A stretch of DNA of 64,000 nt, taken from NCBI GenBank assembly GCA_963802635.1, contig CAWDJJ010000001.1:2046001-2110000 (forward strand), given 5' to 3'. A program made the translations under genes and the position numbers. The stretch is from CAVTLG01 sp963802635. GTDB taxonomy: Bacteria > Chloroflexota > Ktedonobacteria > Ktedonobacterales > Ktedonobacteraceae. The notes beneath the pieces were generated by a model that made no database searches, was not told the origin of the DNA, and was given only the letters and a program-made list of their open reading frames with translations. Below are positions 17,065 to 27,613 of this stretch, in pieces; position 1 is the first letter of the stretch, and each line of letters starts with the position of its first letter.

Positions 17065-19218
17065 TTGAGCACACATATTTCGGCATCAGCTTACGATTTT
17101 TCTACTTTCATTGATCTCCTTCGCTGGAGAGCTCTCCAACAACCGGAAGAGCGCATCTATTCCTTTCTGACTGATGGGGATGAAACGACTGATTTTTTCA
17201 CTTTCGCAGAGCTCGATCATCACGCACGCATTATTGCTGCATCGTTACAGGAGCACTGTGCCAGTGGAGAACGCGCACTCTTAATTTATCCTTCAGGGCT
17301 AGAATTTATTGCGGCTTTCTTTGGCTGCTTATATAGTGGAATTATTGCTGTTCCTGTTTATCCGCCTTCGGCTGTGCGCTCTGACCGCACGCTCGCCAAG
17401 TTCCGCGCCATCGCCAGCGACGCCCAACCAGGGGCCATTTTGACCGCTAGTCCCCTTACTTCCAGAGTTGATGGTCTCCTGGCGCAATCGCCCGAACTGC
17501 AAGGCGTACAGGTACTGGTTACGGACCAGTTGCTAGCAACGGTTGCGGACCGCTGGCAGGCCCCAGACGTCAGGAGTGATACGCTGGCTTTTCTGCAGTA
17601 CACATCGGGTTCCACCGGCATTCCCAAAGGGGTCATGGTCACACATGGCAACCTCTTGCATAATTCATCGCTGGTTGAGCGCTACTGTCAGCATCCAGCG
17701 CAGGCGCATGGTGTTACCTGGCTGCCGCTCTACCATGATCTGGGCTTGATCGGGGGTGTGCTGCAACCGTTGTATGCCGGGTACGAATCCACAATCATGA
17801 CTCCCACGTCGTTCTTACAACGTCCACTACGCTGGTTGCAGGCCATCTCGCGTACGCGTGCGACTATCAGTGGTGGACCAAACTTCGCCTATGATCTCTG
17901 TGCGCGTAAGATTACGCCGGAGCAGAAGGCCACGCTTGATTTGAGTAGCTGGGAGATCGTTGCCAATGGCGCTGAGCCGGTGCGCTTGAGTACGCTTGAG
18001 CGTTTCGCGGAGGCTTTTGCTACGACCGGTTTCCGGCGCGCCTATTCGTATCCTTGCTACGGTCTTGCGGAAGCTACCCTGGTTGTTTCTGCCGGAAATA
18101 AAGGTGTCTTTCCTACGGTTGGTACATTCCAGGGGAAAGCGCTTGAACATAACCGCGTCGTTGCTGCATCCGGCACTGAGAAAGATGCGCGCACGCTGGT
18201 CAGCATCGGCCATAGTCATCCAGATCAGCAGGTGATGATCGTCGACCCGGATACACGTACAGCATGCCCGGATAATCAGGTAGGTGAAATCTGGGTTGCC
18301 GGTCCGAGTGTGGCGCAGGGGTACTGGAACAAGCCTGAGGAGACAGCCTATACTTTTCAGGCTCATCTCTCACTGAATAATGCAGGACCTTTCCTGCGTA
18401 CTGGCGATCTGGGCTTTGCGCGCAACGGCGAGTTTTTCATTACCGGTCGCCTCAAAGATTTGATTATTATTAGGGGCAGTAATCATTATCCACAGGACAT
18501 TGAGCAGACGGTAGAGAACAGTCACGTGGCCTTACGTCCGGCGGCTAGTGCGGTCTTTTCCGTTGAGGCCGCTGGAGAAGAGCGACTTGTCGTGGTGCAA
18601 GAGGTCGAGCGTCAGTACTTGACAAAAAATCTGGACGTAGCGGTCGCTGCGATACGCCAGGCCATCGCGGAGCAACACGATTTACAGGTCTACGCTATCG
18701 TCTTAATCAAGACCGGCAGCATACCGAAGACATCCAGCGGCAAGATACAGCATCGCGGGGCGCGTGAAGCCTACCTGGATGCTACGCTTGATGTTATCTA
18801 CGAGTGGAAGCTGGATCTACAGGAATCCAGCGACACCACGCCTACGACTGAACCGTTAGAGGAGCGTCCAGACGTTCCGGGCAAGAGCGCAGTTGAGATT
18901 CAAACCTGGCTCATTGAGCAGGTCTCCGAGGTGTTGAAGGTGCCAGCTCATGCGGTTGACATTCACGTTCCATTCGCGCACTATGGCATGGATTCAGTAC
19001 AGGGCGTGACCTTATCTGCGGACCTGGAAGATTGGCTTGGACAGGAACTCCCGGCCACGCTGGTCTATGATTATCCAACTATCGAGGCACTCGCCCGACA
19101 TCTGGCGCAAGCGCCTATGACTCCAGAGACGCCAGGACCAGCGAACGTTCGAGCCACCAACTGCTACCGATGCGATAGCTATTGTTGGTATTGGCTGTCG
19201 TTTTCCGGGGGCCGATGA
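17065..19218 (+). CDS. Fatty acyl-AMP ligase plus acyl carrier protein (loading module)
   Basis: FAALs activate free fatty acids as acyl-AMP and load them onto a carrier protein. Residues about 10-580 are the ligase, with the P-loop-like motif YTSGSTGIPKG near residue 179, TWLPLYHDLGLIGGVL and the A8 region LRTGDLGFARNGEFFITGR. Residues about 610-695 are an ACP with phosphopantetheine site GMDS (Ser near 642). The start is TTG at 17065 with AGGA 8 bases upstream; the ATG at 17049 is out of frame. The frame ends in unrelated residues after the ACP. A single-base shift between about 19130 and 19200 leads directly into the KS domain (DAIAIVGIGCRFPGADDPEA), so loading module and KS were probably one polypeptide. 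Confidence 0.92.
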   Translation: MSTHISASAYDFSTFIDLLRWRALQQPEERIYSFLTDGDETTDFFTFAELDHHARIIAASLQEHCASGERALLIYPSGLEFIAAFFGCLYSGIIAVPVYPPSAVRSDRTLAKFRAIASDAQPGAILTASPLTSRVDGLLAQSPELQGVQVLVTDQLLATVADRWQAPDVRSDTLAFLQYTSGSTGIPKGVMVTHGNLLHNSSLVERYCQHPAQAHGVTWLPLYHDLGLIGGVLQPLYAGYESTIMTPTSFLQRPLRWLQAISRTRATISGGPNFAYDLCARKITPEQKATLDLSSWEIVANGAEPVRLSTLERFAEAFATTGFRRAYSYPCYGLAEATLVVSAGNKGVFPTVGTFQGKALEHNRVVAASGTEKDARTLVSIGHSHPDQQVMIVDPDTRTACPDNQVGEIWVAGPSVAQGYWNKPEETAYTFQAHLSLNNAGPFLRTGDLGFARNGEFFITGRLKDLIIIRGSNHYPQDIEQTVENSHVALRPAASAVFSVEAAGEERLVVVQEVERQYLTKNLDVAVAAIRQAIAEQHDLQVYAIVLIKTGSIPKTSSGKIQHRGAREAYLDATLDVIYEWKLDLQESSDTTPTTEPLEERPDVPGKSAVEIQTWLIEQVSEVLKVPAHAVDIHVPFAHYGMDSVQGVTLSADLEDWLGQELPATLVYDYPTIEALARHLAQAPMTPETPGPANVRATNCYRCDSYCWYWLSFSGGR

Positions 19219-19240
19219 TCCCGAGGCATACTGGCAACTT

Positions 19241-22200
19241 TTGCGCAACGGCGTCGATGGTATTTCCGAAGTTCCGCTCCAGCGCTGGAATGCGCAGGCA
19301 TGCTATGATCCCCACCAGGCTACACCCGGCAAAATGAATACGCGTTGGGGTGGTTTTCTCTCAGAGGTAGACCAATTTGATCCATCCTTCTTCGGTATCT
19401 CACCACGTGAGGCTGCGCGTATGGACCCCCAGCAGCGACTCTTACTGGAAGTCGCCTGGGAAACGTTGGAGCAGGCCGGACAAGCACCCGATCAGCTTAC
19501 CGCGAGTCAGACGGGCGTTTTCATTGGTATCAGTAGTAATGATTACGCTCGTATACAGTTTCAGGACACAAATGCGCTGGATGCGTACACTGGCACAGGG
19601 AATGCCCATAGTATTGCAGCCAATCGTTTATCGTATTTTCTCGACCTGCGTGGACCCAGTGTGGCTATCGATACGGCGTGCTCGTCCTCGCTGGTAGCTG
19701 TGCATCAGGCTTGCCAGAGCTTGCGCAATGGTGAATGCAACCGTGCGCTGGCTGGTGGTGTCAATCTGATCCTGACGCCTGAGCTGACGATAGCTCTTTC
19801 GCAGGCGCGTATGATGTCTTCTGACGGACATTGTAGAACCTTCGACGAGGCGGCGGACGGCTATGTGCGCTCTGAGGGTTGTGGATTGGTGCTGCTCAAG
19901 CCGTTGGCCGACGCGCGTAGAGATGGCGATACCATTTACGCGCTGATCCGTGGCTCAGCCGTTAACCAGGATGGACGCAGCAATGGACTGACTGCACCTA
20001 ACGGGCCATCGCAAGAAGCTGTCATCCGCCAGGCTCTGCAGCGTGCGCATGTGACGCCTGAGCAGATCAGCTATGTTGAAACACATGGGTCCAGCACGCC
20101 GCTGGGTGATCCTATTGAGGTTGATGCACTCAAAGCCGTATTGATGGCGCAACGCACGACTGATGAACCATGCTACCTGGGTTCGGTCAAGACCAATATC
20201 GGTCATTTAGAGTCGGCGGCGGGTATCGCGGGTCTCATCAAAACCGTACTCTGTCTCTATAAAGGCGAGATTGCGCCACATTTGCACCTGAAAAAACTCA
20301 ATCAGCATATTTCGTTTGCCAATACAACCTTCGCCATTCCGACTGCCGTACAGTCCTGGCCTGTCAAAAAGCCGCGTTTTGCGGGCGTCAGCGCCTTTGG
20401 CTTCGGTGGCACTAACGCGCATGTCATTCTGCAAGAGGCACCGCTGGTCAATGCGCAAACAAATGCTGTAGAGCGTCCATTGCATCTGTTAGCACTCTCA
20501 GCCCATAGCGAGTCTGCCTTGCAGATGTTAGCGCAGCGTTATGCAATATTTCTGGAGACTCATCCAGCACCAGCCGTTGCGGACGTCTGTTTTACAGCCA
20601 ACACGGGACGCTCCCACTTCGCGCAGCGCCTGGCGTTGACCGCGAACTCAACAGTGCAATTGCGCGAGCGCCTGCAGCAGTTCTGCACTGGACAGACGTC
20701 CGCTGATATATACAGTGCACGCGTTCGCCCTGCTACGCAACAGAAGCTGGCCTTTCTTTTCAGCGGTCAGGGTTCGCAGTATTTCGGCATGGCGCGTCAG
20801 TTGTATGCTACGCAGCCAACATTTCGCCGGACCCTGGAGCGTTGTGACGAGATCCTGCGCGCCTATCTGGAGCAGCCATTGCTCTCTGTGCTCTATCCAG
20901 CGGAAGGTGTGGCTTCTCCACTTCACGAAACAGCGTACACGCAGCCTGTACTCTTTGCGCTCGAGTATGCGCTAGCGCAGATGTGGCGTGCGTGGGGCAT
21001 CGAACCGGAGGCCGTTATGGGGCATAGCGTCGGCGAATATGTTGCGGCCTGCATTGCGGGACTCTTCAGTCTGGAGGATGGTCTGAAGCTGATCGCCGCT
21101 CGTGGTCGCCTGATGCGAGAACTGTCGCAGCCGGGAGGGATGATCCTCGTTTTTGCCGAGCCGCAGCGTTTCGCGCATATACTGGCTCCATTCCATGCGC
21201 AGGTCTCTATTGCAGCCTTAAATGGACCAAACAATACGGTGCTCTCAGGCGACAGAACAGCCCTACGAAGTATACTACCGCGTCTGAAAACTGAGGGTCT
21301 GGTTACGTATACAATGCCTGCTTTGAATGCCTTCCACTCGCCCTTGATGGAGCCTATGTTGGCTGCCTTTGAGCGGGTTGCCAGTCAAATCGTGTTTGAG
21401 CCACTGCGTATCCCTCTCGTCACGAATCTGAGCGGCCAGTTGCTGGATGCAGGTGCGACATTGGATGCTCGCTACTGGAGTCGCCAGACGCGCGAGGCTG
21501 TCCAATTTGCGGCTGGCATGCAGTCGCTTGCTGAAAAAGGTTATAATGTATTTGTGGAGATAGGACCTGATTCTACTCTCTCAAATATGGGGAAACGCTG
21601 TCTGCCAGTTGATACTGTGACATGGTTGCCATCCCTACGCAAAGGGCAGGATGAGTGGCACAGCCTTTTGCATTGTGCTGCGACACTGTATACACATGGG
21701 ATTAACCTGGACTGGTCGGGCTTTGACAGTGATTACACGCGTCAGCGTAGAGCTTTGCCGACCTATCCTTTTGAACGAGAATATTGTTGGTTTGATACCA
21801 CAGAGGCTGACCGGAGTACCAGCCAGGCACCACACTCCTGGATAGCGAGGCAGCGCGCAGAGGCATCCTCTGTTAGAGTCGTATATATCTTTAGTGCATC
21901 CAAAGGGCGTGCATGTCTGGGAGATAGCACTGGACAAGCAACGCCTTCCCTATCTCAACGACCATCGTATTCAGGGGGCGATGGCACTGCCCGTCTCGCT
22001 TTACGTTGAGATGGCCCAGGCTGCTACAGTGGAAGCCTTTGGACCGGGGAATCATATACTGACAGACATCGAACTCAAAAAACTCCTCCTCTTGCCAGAG
22101 AAGGGTTCCCAGAAGGTTCAAATTGTCCTTTCTTCCGACGTGAATGACGCGGTGGCATTCAATGTGTACAGTCATTCTGCCGGTGTGCCGGACCAACCAC

Positions 22201-22247
22201 GCAATTTATGGACATTGCATGCAACCGGGAAGATCCGTCATATATAA
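19241..22247 (+). CDS. PKS ketosynthase-acyltransferase-first half of dehydratase
   Basis: This module extends the loaded acyl chain by one unit. The KS begins in frame upstream of 19241 (after a frameshift) and has a complete triad: DTACSSS, His in HGSSTPLGDP and His in NIGHLE. The AT has GHSVGEY (Ser near residue 594) and NAFHS where malonyl-specific ATs have HAFH, so malonyl-CoA is predicted. After YPFEREYCWFD the frame shifts once near 21865. The next frame begins exactly at HPLLESY, the usual first residues of a dehydratase, and holds the catalytic His in DHRIQGAMALP (HX3GX4P). It stops after WTLHATGKIRHI, where only the first hot-dog half of a DH has been made. The second half is on the next protein. 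Confidence 0.9.
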
Positions 22248-22277
22248 GGCATTTGTGACTATATTCTGGAGGATATC

Positions 22278-25200
22278 GTGACACCTTTTACAGCACCAGG
22301 AAGTGGTAAGGGGATCGATTTCGGTCTTATTTTCTTTTCCAGCAGCGAGACTCCTTTTAGTGGAGACAAGTATCGCCTGGTTATCGAAAGCACAAAGTTC
22401 GCAGACCAGCATGGTTTTTCATCCGTCTGGATTCCCGAACGCCATTTTACGAAAGATGGTTGGCTCTATCCTAACCCGGCAGTGTTGCAGGCGGCTCTTG
22501 CCCGCGAGACAAGTCGTATTCAACTACGCGCAGGCAGTGTGGTGATACCACTGCATAACCCGCTACGCGTGGCGGAAGAATGGGCGATGGTCGACAATCT
22601 CTCCGGCGGGCGCGTCGGAGTTTCTTTTGCCTCTGGCTGGCATCCCAACGATTTCGCGCTCTTTCCCGAGCACTATGCGCAGCGCAACGAGGTCATGTAT
22701 CGTGGCATCGAAATGGTGCGTAAACTCTGGCGTGGTGAGTCTGTGCAGGTGCCGGGCGGTGATGGCAACATGGTCGAGTTGAAGACCTATCCACCACCCA
22801 TTCAGCCCGAACTGCCATTCTGGGTGACTGCTGCTGGCAATCCTAAAACGTTTGCCGGTGCGGGCGAGATCGGGGCTCATCTGCTCACGCACATGTACAA
22901 CCAGAGCGTCGATGAACTGGCTGAGAAGATACACATCTATCGTGACGCGCGTGCTCAGCATGGCTATGATCCCGCTACTGGCCTGGTTTCTGTCATGTTG
23001 CACACCTTTATCGGCAAAGATGAAGTGACAGTGCGCCAACAAATCGAAGGACCGTTCTGCGAATATCTTAAATCGGCGGCGTACCTCGTCAACGCCATTG
23101 CTTATAGTCGTGGACAGAAGATAGATCTGGCGACGTTATCGGCACAAGATCTTCAGGACTACCTGCTCTTTGTGCTGGATCGTCTCGTTTCCACGCATCG
23201 TGTGCTCTTTGGTACGCCTGACACTTGCCTCGATTTTGTCAAGCAGTTAAGAGCGGCTGGCGTTGATGAGATCGCCAGCCAGATGGATTTCGGGGTTGGT
23301 GTTGATCTGGCTTTAGACAGTCTGCCTTATCTCAATCAGTTAAAAGAGCGCAGCAATCATGAGTTGGCGCAGCTCAAGACCGACGCTTATGAGGCTACGC
23401 CTTACCAGATCAACGGACACGATGCGCCGCAACTGCATGCTTCAAGAGTACAACATGAGCAACCGAGCAATGCACTCCAGGCGATACAGCAGCGTTGCCA
23501 GCAGGAAGTTGCCATCGCTACTTTCTATCAGCAGTTGAATGAGCGTGGTATCCAGCTAGCGTCCAGCTTCCAGGGCATTGAACGACTCTGGCGTAGTGAT
23601 GGTGAGGCGTTGGGTCAGATCCAACTACCAGCACATTTTGCACAGGAAACTCAGGCTTATCAGATCCATCCGACGTTGTTAGACGCCTGTTTTCAGGTGT
23701 TGACTGCAGCTATACCGAACGCATTTGCTGCTAACGACGAAGCACTTTATTTGCCCATCGGCATCCGCCGCTTCCAGCAGTATCAGCGTCCAGGAAATTG
23801 TGTCTGGAGCCATGTCCGACTCAATGCAGATAGCAACCAGGCTCAAGGGTTCTTTGCCGGTGACGTGCGCATTCTGGATGAGGCCGGTCAAGTCGTGGCG
23901 GAAGCCTCTGGCCTGCAACTTCAGCGTTCTGAGCCTGTGGTCATACAGCCAGAGAAGCATGCGTTGCCGCAGGATCTTTCAGCGTGGCTCTATGAGCTCT
24001 CCTGGGAACCTGCCGCACTCACCGCTACAAATGCAGCGCCGCAACCGGGCACCTGGCTGATTTTTATGGATAGTCAGGGTCTTGGTCAGCAGTTGGCCGA
24101 TCTCCTGCAGGCGCGTGGAGGTAGTGCGATAATTGTTACCCCTGGTGCCAGGTATCGTAGCATAGCAACGGGACACTACGAGATCAACCCTGCTCAACCA
24201 ACTGATGTGCAGCGTGTTGTCCAGGATGCGCTGCAGGCGAGTGCTAACCAGCTACGTGGAGTGCTGCACTTATGGAGTCTGGATGCTACGCCGGTTGCTG
24301 CTACCAACGTCGCGTCGTTAGAAGCCGACCAGCAGCGCGGCGTTGAGAGTGCCCTCAGCATCATACAGGCGCTGATTACGGTGCATCATGTTGAGCCACC
24401 GGGCCTGTGGTTTGTGACGCGTGGAGCACAAGCCGTCGGTCCGGCTACGGCAGAGCTAGCCATTGCACAGTCTCCGCTATGGGGTTTAGGTAAGACGTGC
24501 GCGATGGAGCATCCAGAAATCTGGGGAGGCTTAATCGATCTTGATCCGCAGGAGCAGACGAGCGCGATGCATCTACTAGATGTGTTGACCACGAAGCATG
24601 GCGAAGATCAAATCGCTTTCCGCCAGGGTCAGTATTTTGTCGCGCGCATGCAACATATAAAATTGTCAATGGGGCAGCCACTATCTTTACGCTCGGATGG
24701 TAGCTATATTATTACAGGTGGACTGTGGGGATTGGGTCTGGAAGTAGCGCGCTGGCTAGCTGAGAAGGGTGCTGGTCAGCTTATTCTGCTGGGTCGTACG
24801 CAACTCCCAGAGCGTGCTAGCTGGTCCCAGCTCGCGCCAGGTTCGCGTCTGGCGCAGCAGGTAGCAGGCTTACGTTCGCTGGAGGCCAGTGGAGTGCGTG
24901 TCCAGTATGCCTCGCTTGATGTAGCCGATGCAGAGCAATTATCATCATTTCTCAACTCCTTCAATGCGCAGGGATATCCGCCCATCAGAGGCGTTATCCA
25001 TGCTGCGTCGGTCTGGCAGGATCAACAGGGGCAATCGCTTGTGCGCCCACTCGCCAATCTCACGACGGCAGCGCTACAGACCGTTTTCCGACCAAAGATG
25101 AGCGGAGGCTGGTTACTGCATACGCTCTTAAAAGACGCTCCACTGGACTTTTTCGTCTCATTCTCATCTGGAGCTTCTTTATTTGGTTCAGCGGCGCAGG

Positions 25201-26147
25201 GTAACTATGCTGCAGCAGGCGAATTTCTCGACGTGCTGGCGCACTATCAGCGTGCACAGGGTGTCCCTGCCCTGAGTATTGACTGGGGCGCGATCTCGGA
25301 AATAGGTTTTGGCGCAACGCCTGAAGGTCTGCGCGTGCATGAATACTGGGAGTCGCATGGTATTCAACGTATCACGCCTGCACAGGTGCTTGCTGCCCTG
25401 GAACTGCTGATCTCGCAAAATCAGGCGCGAGTTGGTGTACTCAAGCTTGATTGGCAACTATTACGTGAATTCTACCCACAAATCAATAATCTGCCCCTGG
25501 TCAAGAACCTGCTAAGCGTAGCGCCACAAGCTGAGGCAATGGCACAAAAGGGGAGTGATACGCTACAAACGTTGCTTCATGTCACTGGAGCGGAGCGTCT
25601 ATCGCTGCTTGAAGCATATTTACGCGAGCAGATAGCAGGCGTGCTGCGCCTGCCAGTAGCCAGGCTGGACGACGAGCAGCCACTCACCGCGCTGGGACTT
25701 GACTCCCTTATGGCTATCGAATTAAAGAATCGCATTGAGCTTGCATTAAATGTGCGTATTCCGATAGTCACGTTTTTGCAAGGTCCCAGTATTACGCAGT
25801 TCGCAGCCCTGGTCCTCAACCAGATCGCCGAGATGGTACCTGTTACTGGACAGCAGCAAAATCCGTTGCTAGACAATCGTGATAAGCAGCTCCAACAGCA
25901 GGATGCCGAGCAATTGCTGGCCCAACTCGATCAGCTCTCGGATCGGGATGTTGACGCACTGCTTGACCAGATGTTACAGGAAGAGCATAGTCAGCCCGCT
26001 TCTAGTCAGAACGGCCATCACGCAACTGACAGCGCCATCAGCCCACAGGATGCCGAGCAATTGTTAGCCCGACTTGATCAGCTCTCGGATGAGCAAGTCG
26101 ATAGCTTGCTCAGTCACATCGCACAGAAAGAGGACCTTAATCGATGA
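22278..26147 (+). CDS. PKS: luciferase-like monooxygenase-second half of dehydratase-ketoreductase-ACP
   Basis: GTG at 22278 with GGAGG 5-6 bases upstream. Residues 10-360 form a flavin-dependent luciferase-like monooxygenase of the kind found in PKS/NRPS (IDFGLIFFSS, SVWIPERHFTKDGWLYPNP, VGVSFASGWHPNDFALFPEH). Residues about 395-555 are the second DH half with catalytic Asp in HPTLLDACFQ. The KR follows (Rossmann motif YIITGGLWGLGLEVA near 810; Ser in FVSFSSGAS; Tyr in GNYAAAG). The Asn usually four residues after this Tyr is Gly. The ACP has GLDSLMA (Ser near 1141). The tail carries two copies of DAEQLLA.LDQLSD..VD.LL, typical of docking to a downstream NRPS. The preceding frame is in the same phase, separated only by TAA (22245-22247) and ten codons. 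Confidence 0.92.
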   Translation: MTPFTAPGSGKGIDFGLIFFSSSETPFSGDKYRLVIESTKFADQHGFSSVWIPERHFTKDGWLYPNPAVLQAALARETSRIQLRAGSVVIPLHNPLRVAEEWAMVDNLSGGRVGVSFASGWHPNDFALFPEHYAQRNEVMYRGIEMVRKLWRGESVQVPGGDGNMVELKTYPPPIQPELPFWVTAAGNPKTFAGAGEIGAHLLTHMYNQSVDELAEKIHIYRDARAQHGYDPATGLVSVMLHTFIGKDEVTVRQQIEGPFCEYLKSAAYLVNAIAYSRGQKIDLATLSAQDLQDYLLFVLDRLVSTHRVLFGTPDTCLDFVKQLRAAGVDEIASQMDFGVGVDLALDSLPYLNQLKERSNHELAQLKTDAYEATPYQINGHDAPQLHASRVQHEQPSNALQAIQQRCQQEVAIATFYQQLNERGIQLASSFQGIERLWRSDGEALGQIQLPAHFAQETQAYQIHPTLLDACFQVLTAAIPNAFAANDEALYLPIGIRRFQQYQRPGNCVWSHVRLNADSNQAQGFFAGDVRILDEAGQVVAEASGLQLQRSEPVVIQPEKHALPQDLSAWLYELSWEPAALTATNAAPQPGTWLIFMDSQGLGQQLADLLQARGGSAIIVTPGARYRSIATGHYEINPAQPTDVQRVVQDALQASANQLRGVLHLWSLDATPVAATNVASLEADQQRGVESALSIIQALITVHHVEPPGLWFVTRGAQAVGPATAELAIAQSPLWGLGKTCAMEHPEIWGGLIDLDPQEQTSAMHLLDVLTTKHGEDQIAFRQGQYFVARMQHIKLSMGQPLSLRSDGSYIITGGLWGLGLEVARWLAEKGAGQLILLGRTQLPERASWSQLAPGSRLAQQVAGLRSLEASGVRVQYASLDVADAEQLSSFLNSFNAQGYPPIRGVIHAASVWQDQQGQSLVRPLANLTTAALQTVFRPKMSGGWLLHTLLKDAPLDFFVSFSSGASLFGSAAQGNYAAAGEFLDVLAHYQRAQGVPALSIDWGAISEIGFGATPEGLRVHEYWESHGIQRITPAQVLAALELLISQNQARVGVLKLDWQLLREFYPQINNLPLVKNLLSVAPQAEAMAQKGSDTLQTLLHVTGAERLSLLEAYLREQIAGVLRLPVARLDDEQPLTALGLDSLMAIELKNRIELALNVRIPIVTFLQGPSITQFAALVLNQIAEMVPVTGQQQNPLLDNRDKQLQQQDAEQLLAQLDQLSDRDVDALLDQMLQEEHSQPASSQNGHHATDSAISPQDAEQLLARLDQLSDEQVDSLLSHIAQKEDLNR

Positions 26148-27613
26148 ACGATGTTTCCAAAAGATTGGCCGATCTTTCACCGGAAGCCAAGCGGGCATTA
26201 CTTGCTCAATTGCTGCGGGAAAAAGCCAAAGCGCCAGAGCGGAAAGAGTGGTTGCCTCTATCGCATAATCAACAGGCATTATGGTTTTTATCCCAGCTAG
26301 CACCTACCAGCGCGGCATACAATCTGCTATATGCTGCGCGTATCCAGTCTTCTCTGGACACTGTGGCCTTGCAGCGTGCGCTACGGACATTGGTCCAACG
26401 CTATCCCATTCTGACGGCAACCTATACGACACGTGATAAAGCGCCCATGCAGCAACTGCACCTCGACCACACTATCGCGCTTGAGGAATTCGCGGCGACT
26501 ACCGGGTCTCTTGATATGCTCACTGCCAGGCTCCATGAAGAGAGCAATCGTCCCATCGATCTGGAGCAAGGACCTATCTTGCGTGTTGCGCTCTTCCGGC
26601 GTGCGGAAGATGATTATGTGCTGGCCTTCATCGTGCATCATATTGCGGCGGATTTCTGGGCGCTTGATATCGTAGTTGATGAACTGTATCTGCTCTATGT
26701 GGCAGAAAGAGCTGGTTTAGCTGCGCCGCTCCCGCCGGTTGGGCCGCAGAATGCCGAGTATGTAAACTGGCAGCATACGATGCTCAACAGTGCCGAAGGC
26801 GATTCCCATTGGACCTACTGGCAGCAGACACTGGGGGGTGAACTCTTTCTGCTCAATCTGCCCACGGATCGGCCACGTCCTCCCATCCAGACCTACAAAG
26901 GGGCTTCGCATAGTTTTGCTTTACCTGATGAACTGACGCGTAAGCTCAGAGCACTCGCCAACGCTGAAAAGGTCACGCTCTTTACGCTCATGCTTACAGC
27001 CTACCAATGTTTGCTTTTCCGCTACACGAACCAGAACGATATCCTGGTTGGAACACCTGCTTTAGGCCGTGGTCGCGCAGATTTAGAGCGTGTCATTGGC
27101 TACCTGGCTAATCCGGTGATTGTCCGAGCTAACTGTATAGACAATCCAACCTTCAAGGCGCTCTTAGAGCAGACCCGCACGGGAGTTATGGGCGCGTTGG
27201 AACACCAGGATTTCCCTTTCCCGCTGCTTGTGGAGCGGCTGCAACCAAAGCGCGATCCCAGCTACTCGCCTATCTACCAGACGCTATTCATCTGGGATCG
27301 GCCTCGTACACGCAATGAGCAAGATCTGGCGCGTTTTGGGCATGGCGAACTGGCGCAAGAAGGGCTGAGTCTGGAACCGTTTGCCTATGGACAGCAGGGA
27401 GCGCCATTTGATCTGACGCTGACGGTCTTTGAGATTGAAGGTGCGCTCACTGCCGATTTCCGCTACAACGTCGATCTCTTTGATCCGGCAACCATTGCTC
27501 GTATGGAGCAGCATTTTCGTTGCCTGCTGGTTGGTATTGTTCGAGCAGCCGGAGCAGCGTTTGCTTGCTCTGCCGTTACTCAGCGCGGTCGAGCGGCGGC
27601 AGCAACTGCTTGA
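26144..27613 (+). CDS. NRPS condensation domain (first part of a frameshifted C-A-PCP-KASIII protein)
   Basis: The start overlaps the PKS stop by 4 bp (ATGA). It opens with a docking-like helix (KRLADLSPEAKRALLAQLLR) that is common in proteins receiving chains from a PKS. The condensation domain is complete: LSHNQQALWFL, the catalytic HHIAADFW near residue 165, FTLMLTAYQCLLFRYT, ILVGTPALGRG and VERLQPKRDPSYSP. It would join the polyketide acyl chain to the amino group of the serine held on the next PCP. The frame fails near 27541 by one extra C, and again near 27638 by one C in a CCCC run. Repairing both links it to the adenylation domain, so one protein spanning 26144-31587 is expected. Confidence 0.9.
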   Translation: MNDVSKRLADLSPEAKRALLAQLLREKAKAPERKEWLPLSHNQQALWFLSQLAPTSAAYNLLYAARIQSSLDTVALQRALRTLVQRYPILTATYTTRDKAPMQQLHLDHTIALEEFAATTGSLDMLTARLHEESNRPIDLEQGPILRVALFRRAEDDYVLAFIVHHIAADFWALDIVVDELYLLYVAERAGLAAPLPPVGPQNAEYVNWQHTMLNSAEGDSHWTYWQQTLGGELFLLNLPTDRPRPPIQTYKGASHSFALPDELTRKLRALANAEKVTLFTLMLTAYQCLLFRYTNQNDILVGTPALGRGRADLERVIGYLANPVIVRANCIDNPTFKALLEQTRTGVMGALEHQDFPFPLLVERLQPKRDPSYSPIYQTLFIWDRPRTRNEQDLARFGHGELAQEGLSLEPFAYGQQGAPFDLTLTVFEIEGALTADFRYNVDLFDPATIARMEQHFRCLLVGIVRAAGAAFACSAVTQRGRAAAATA

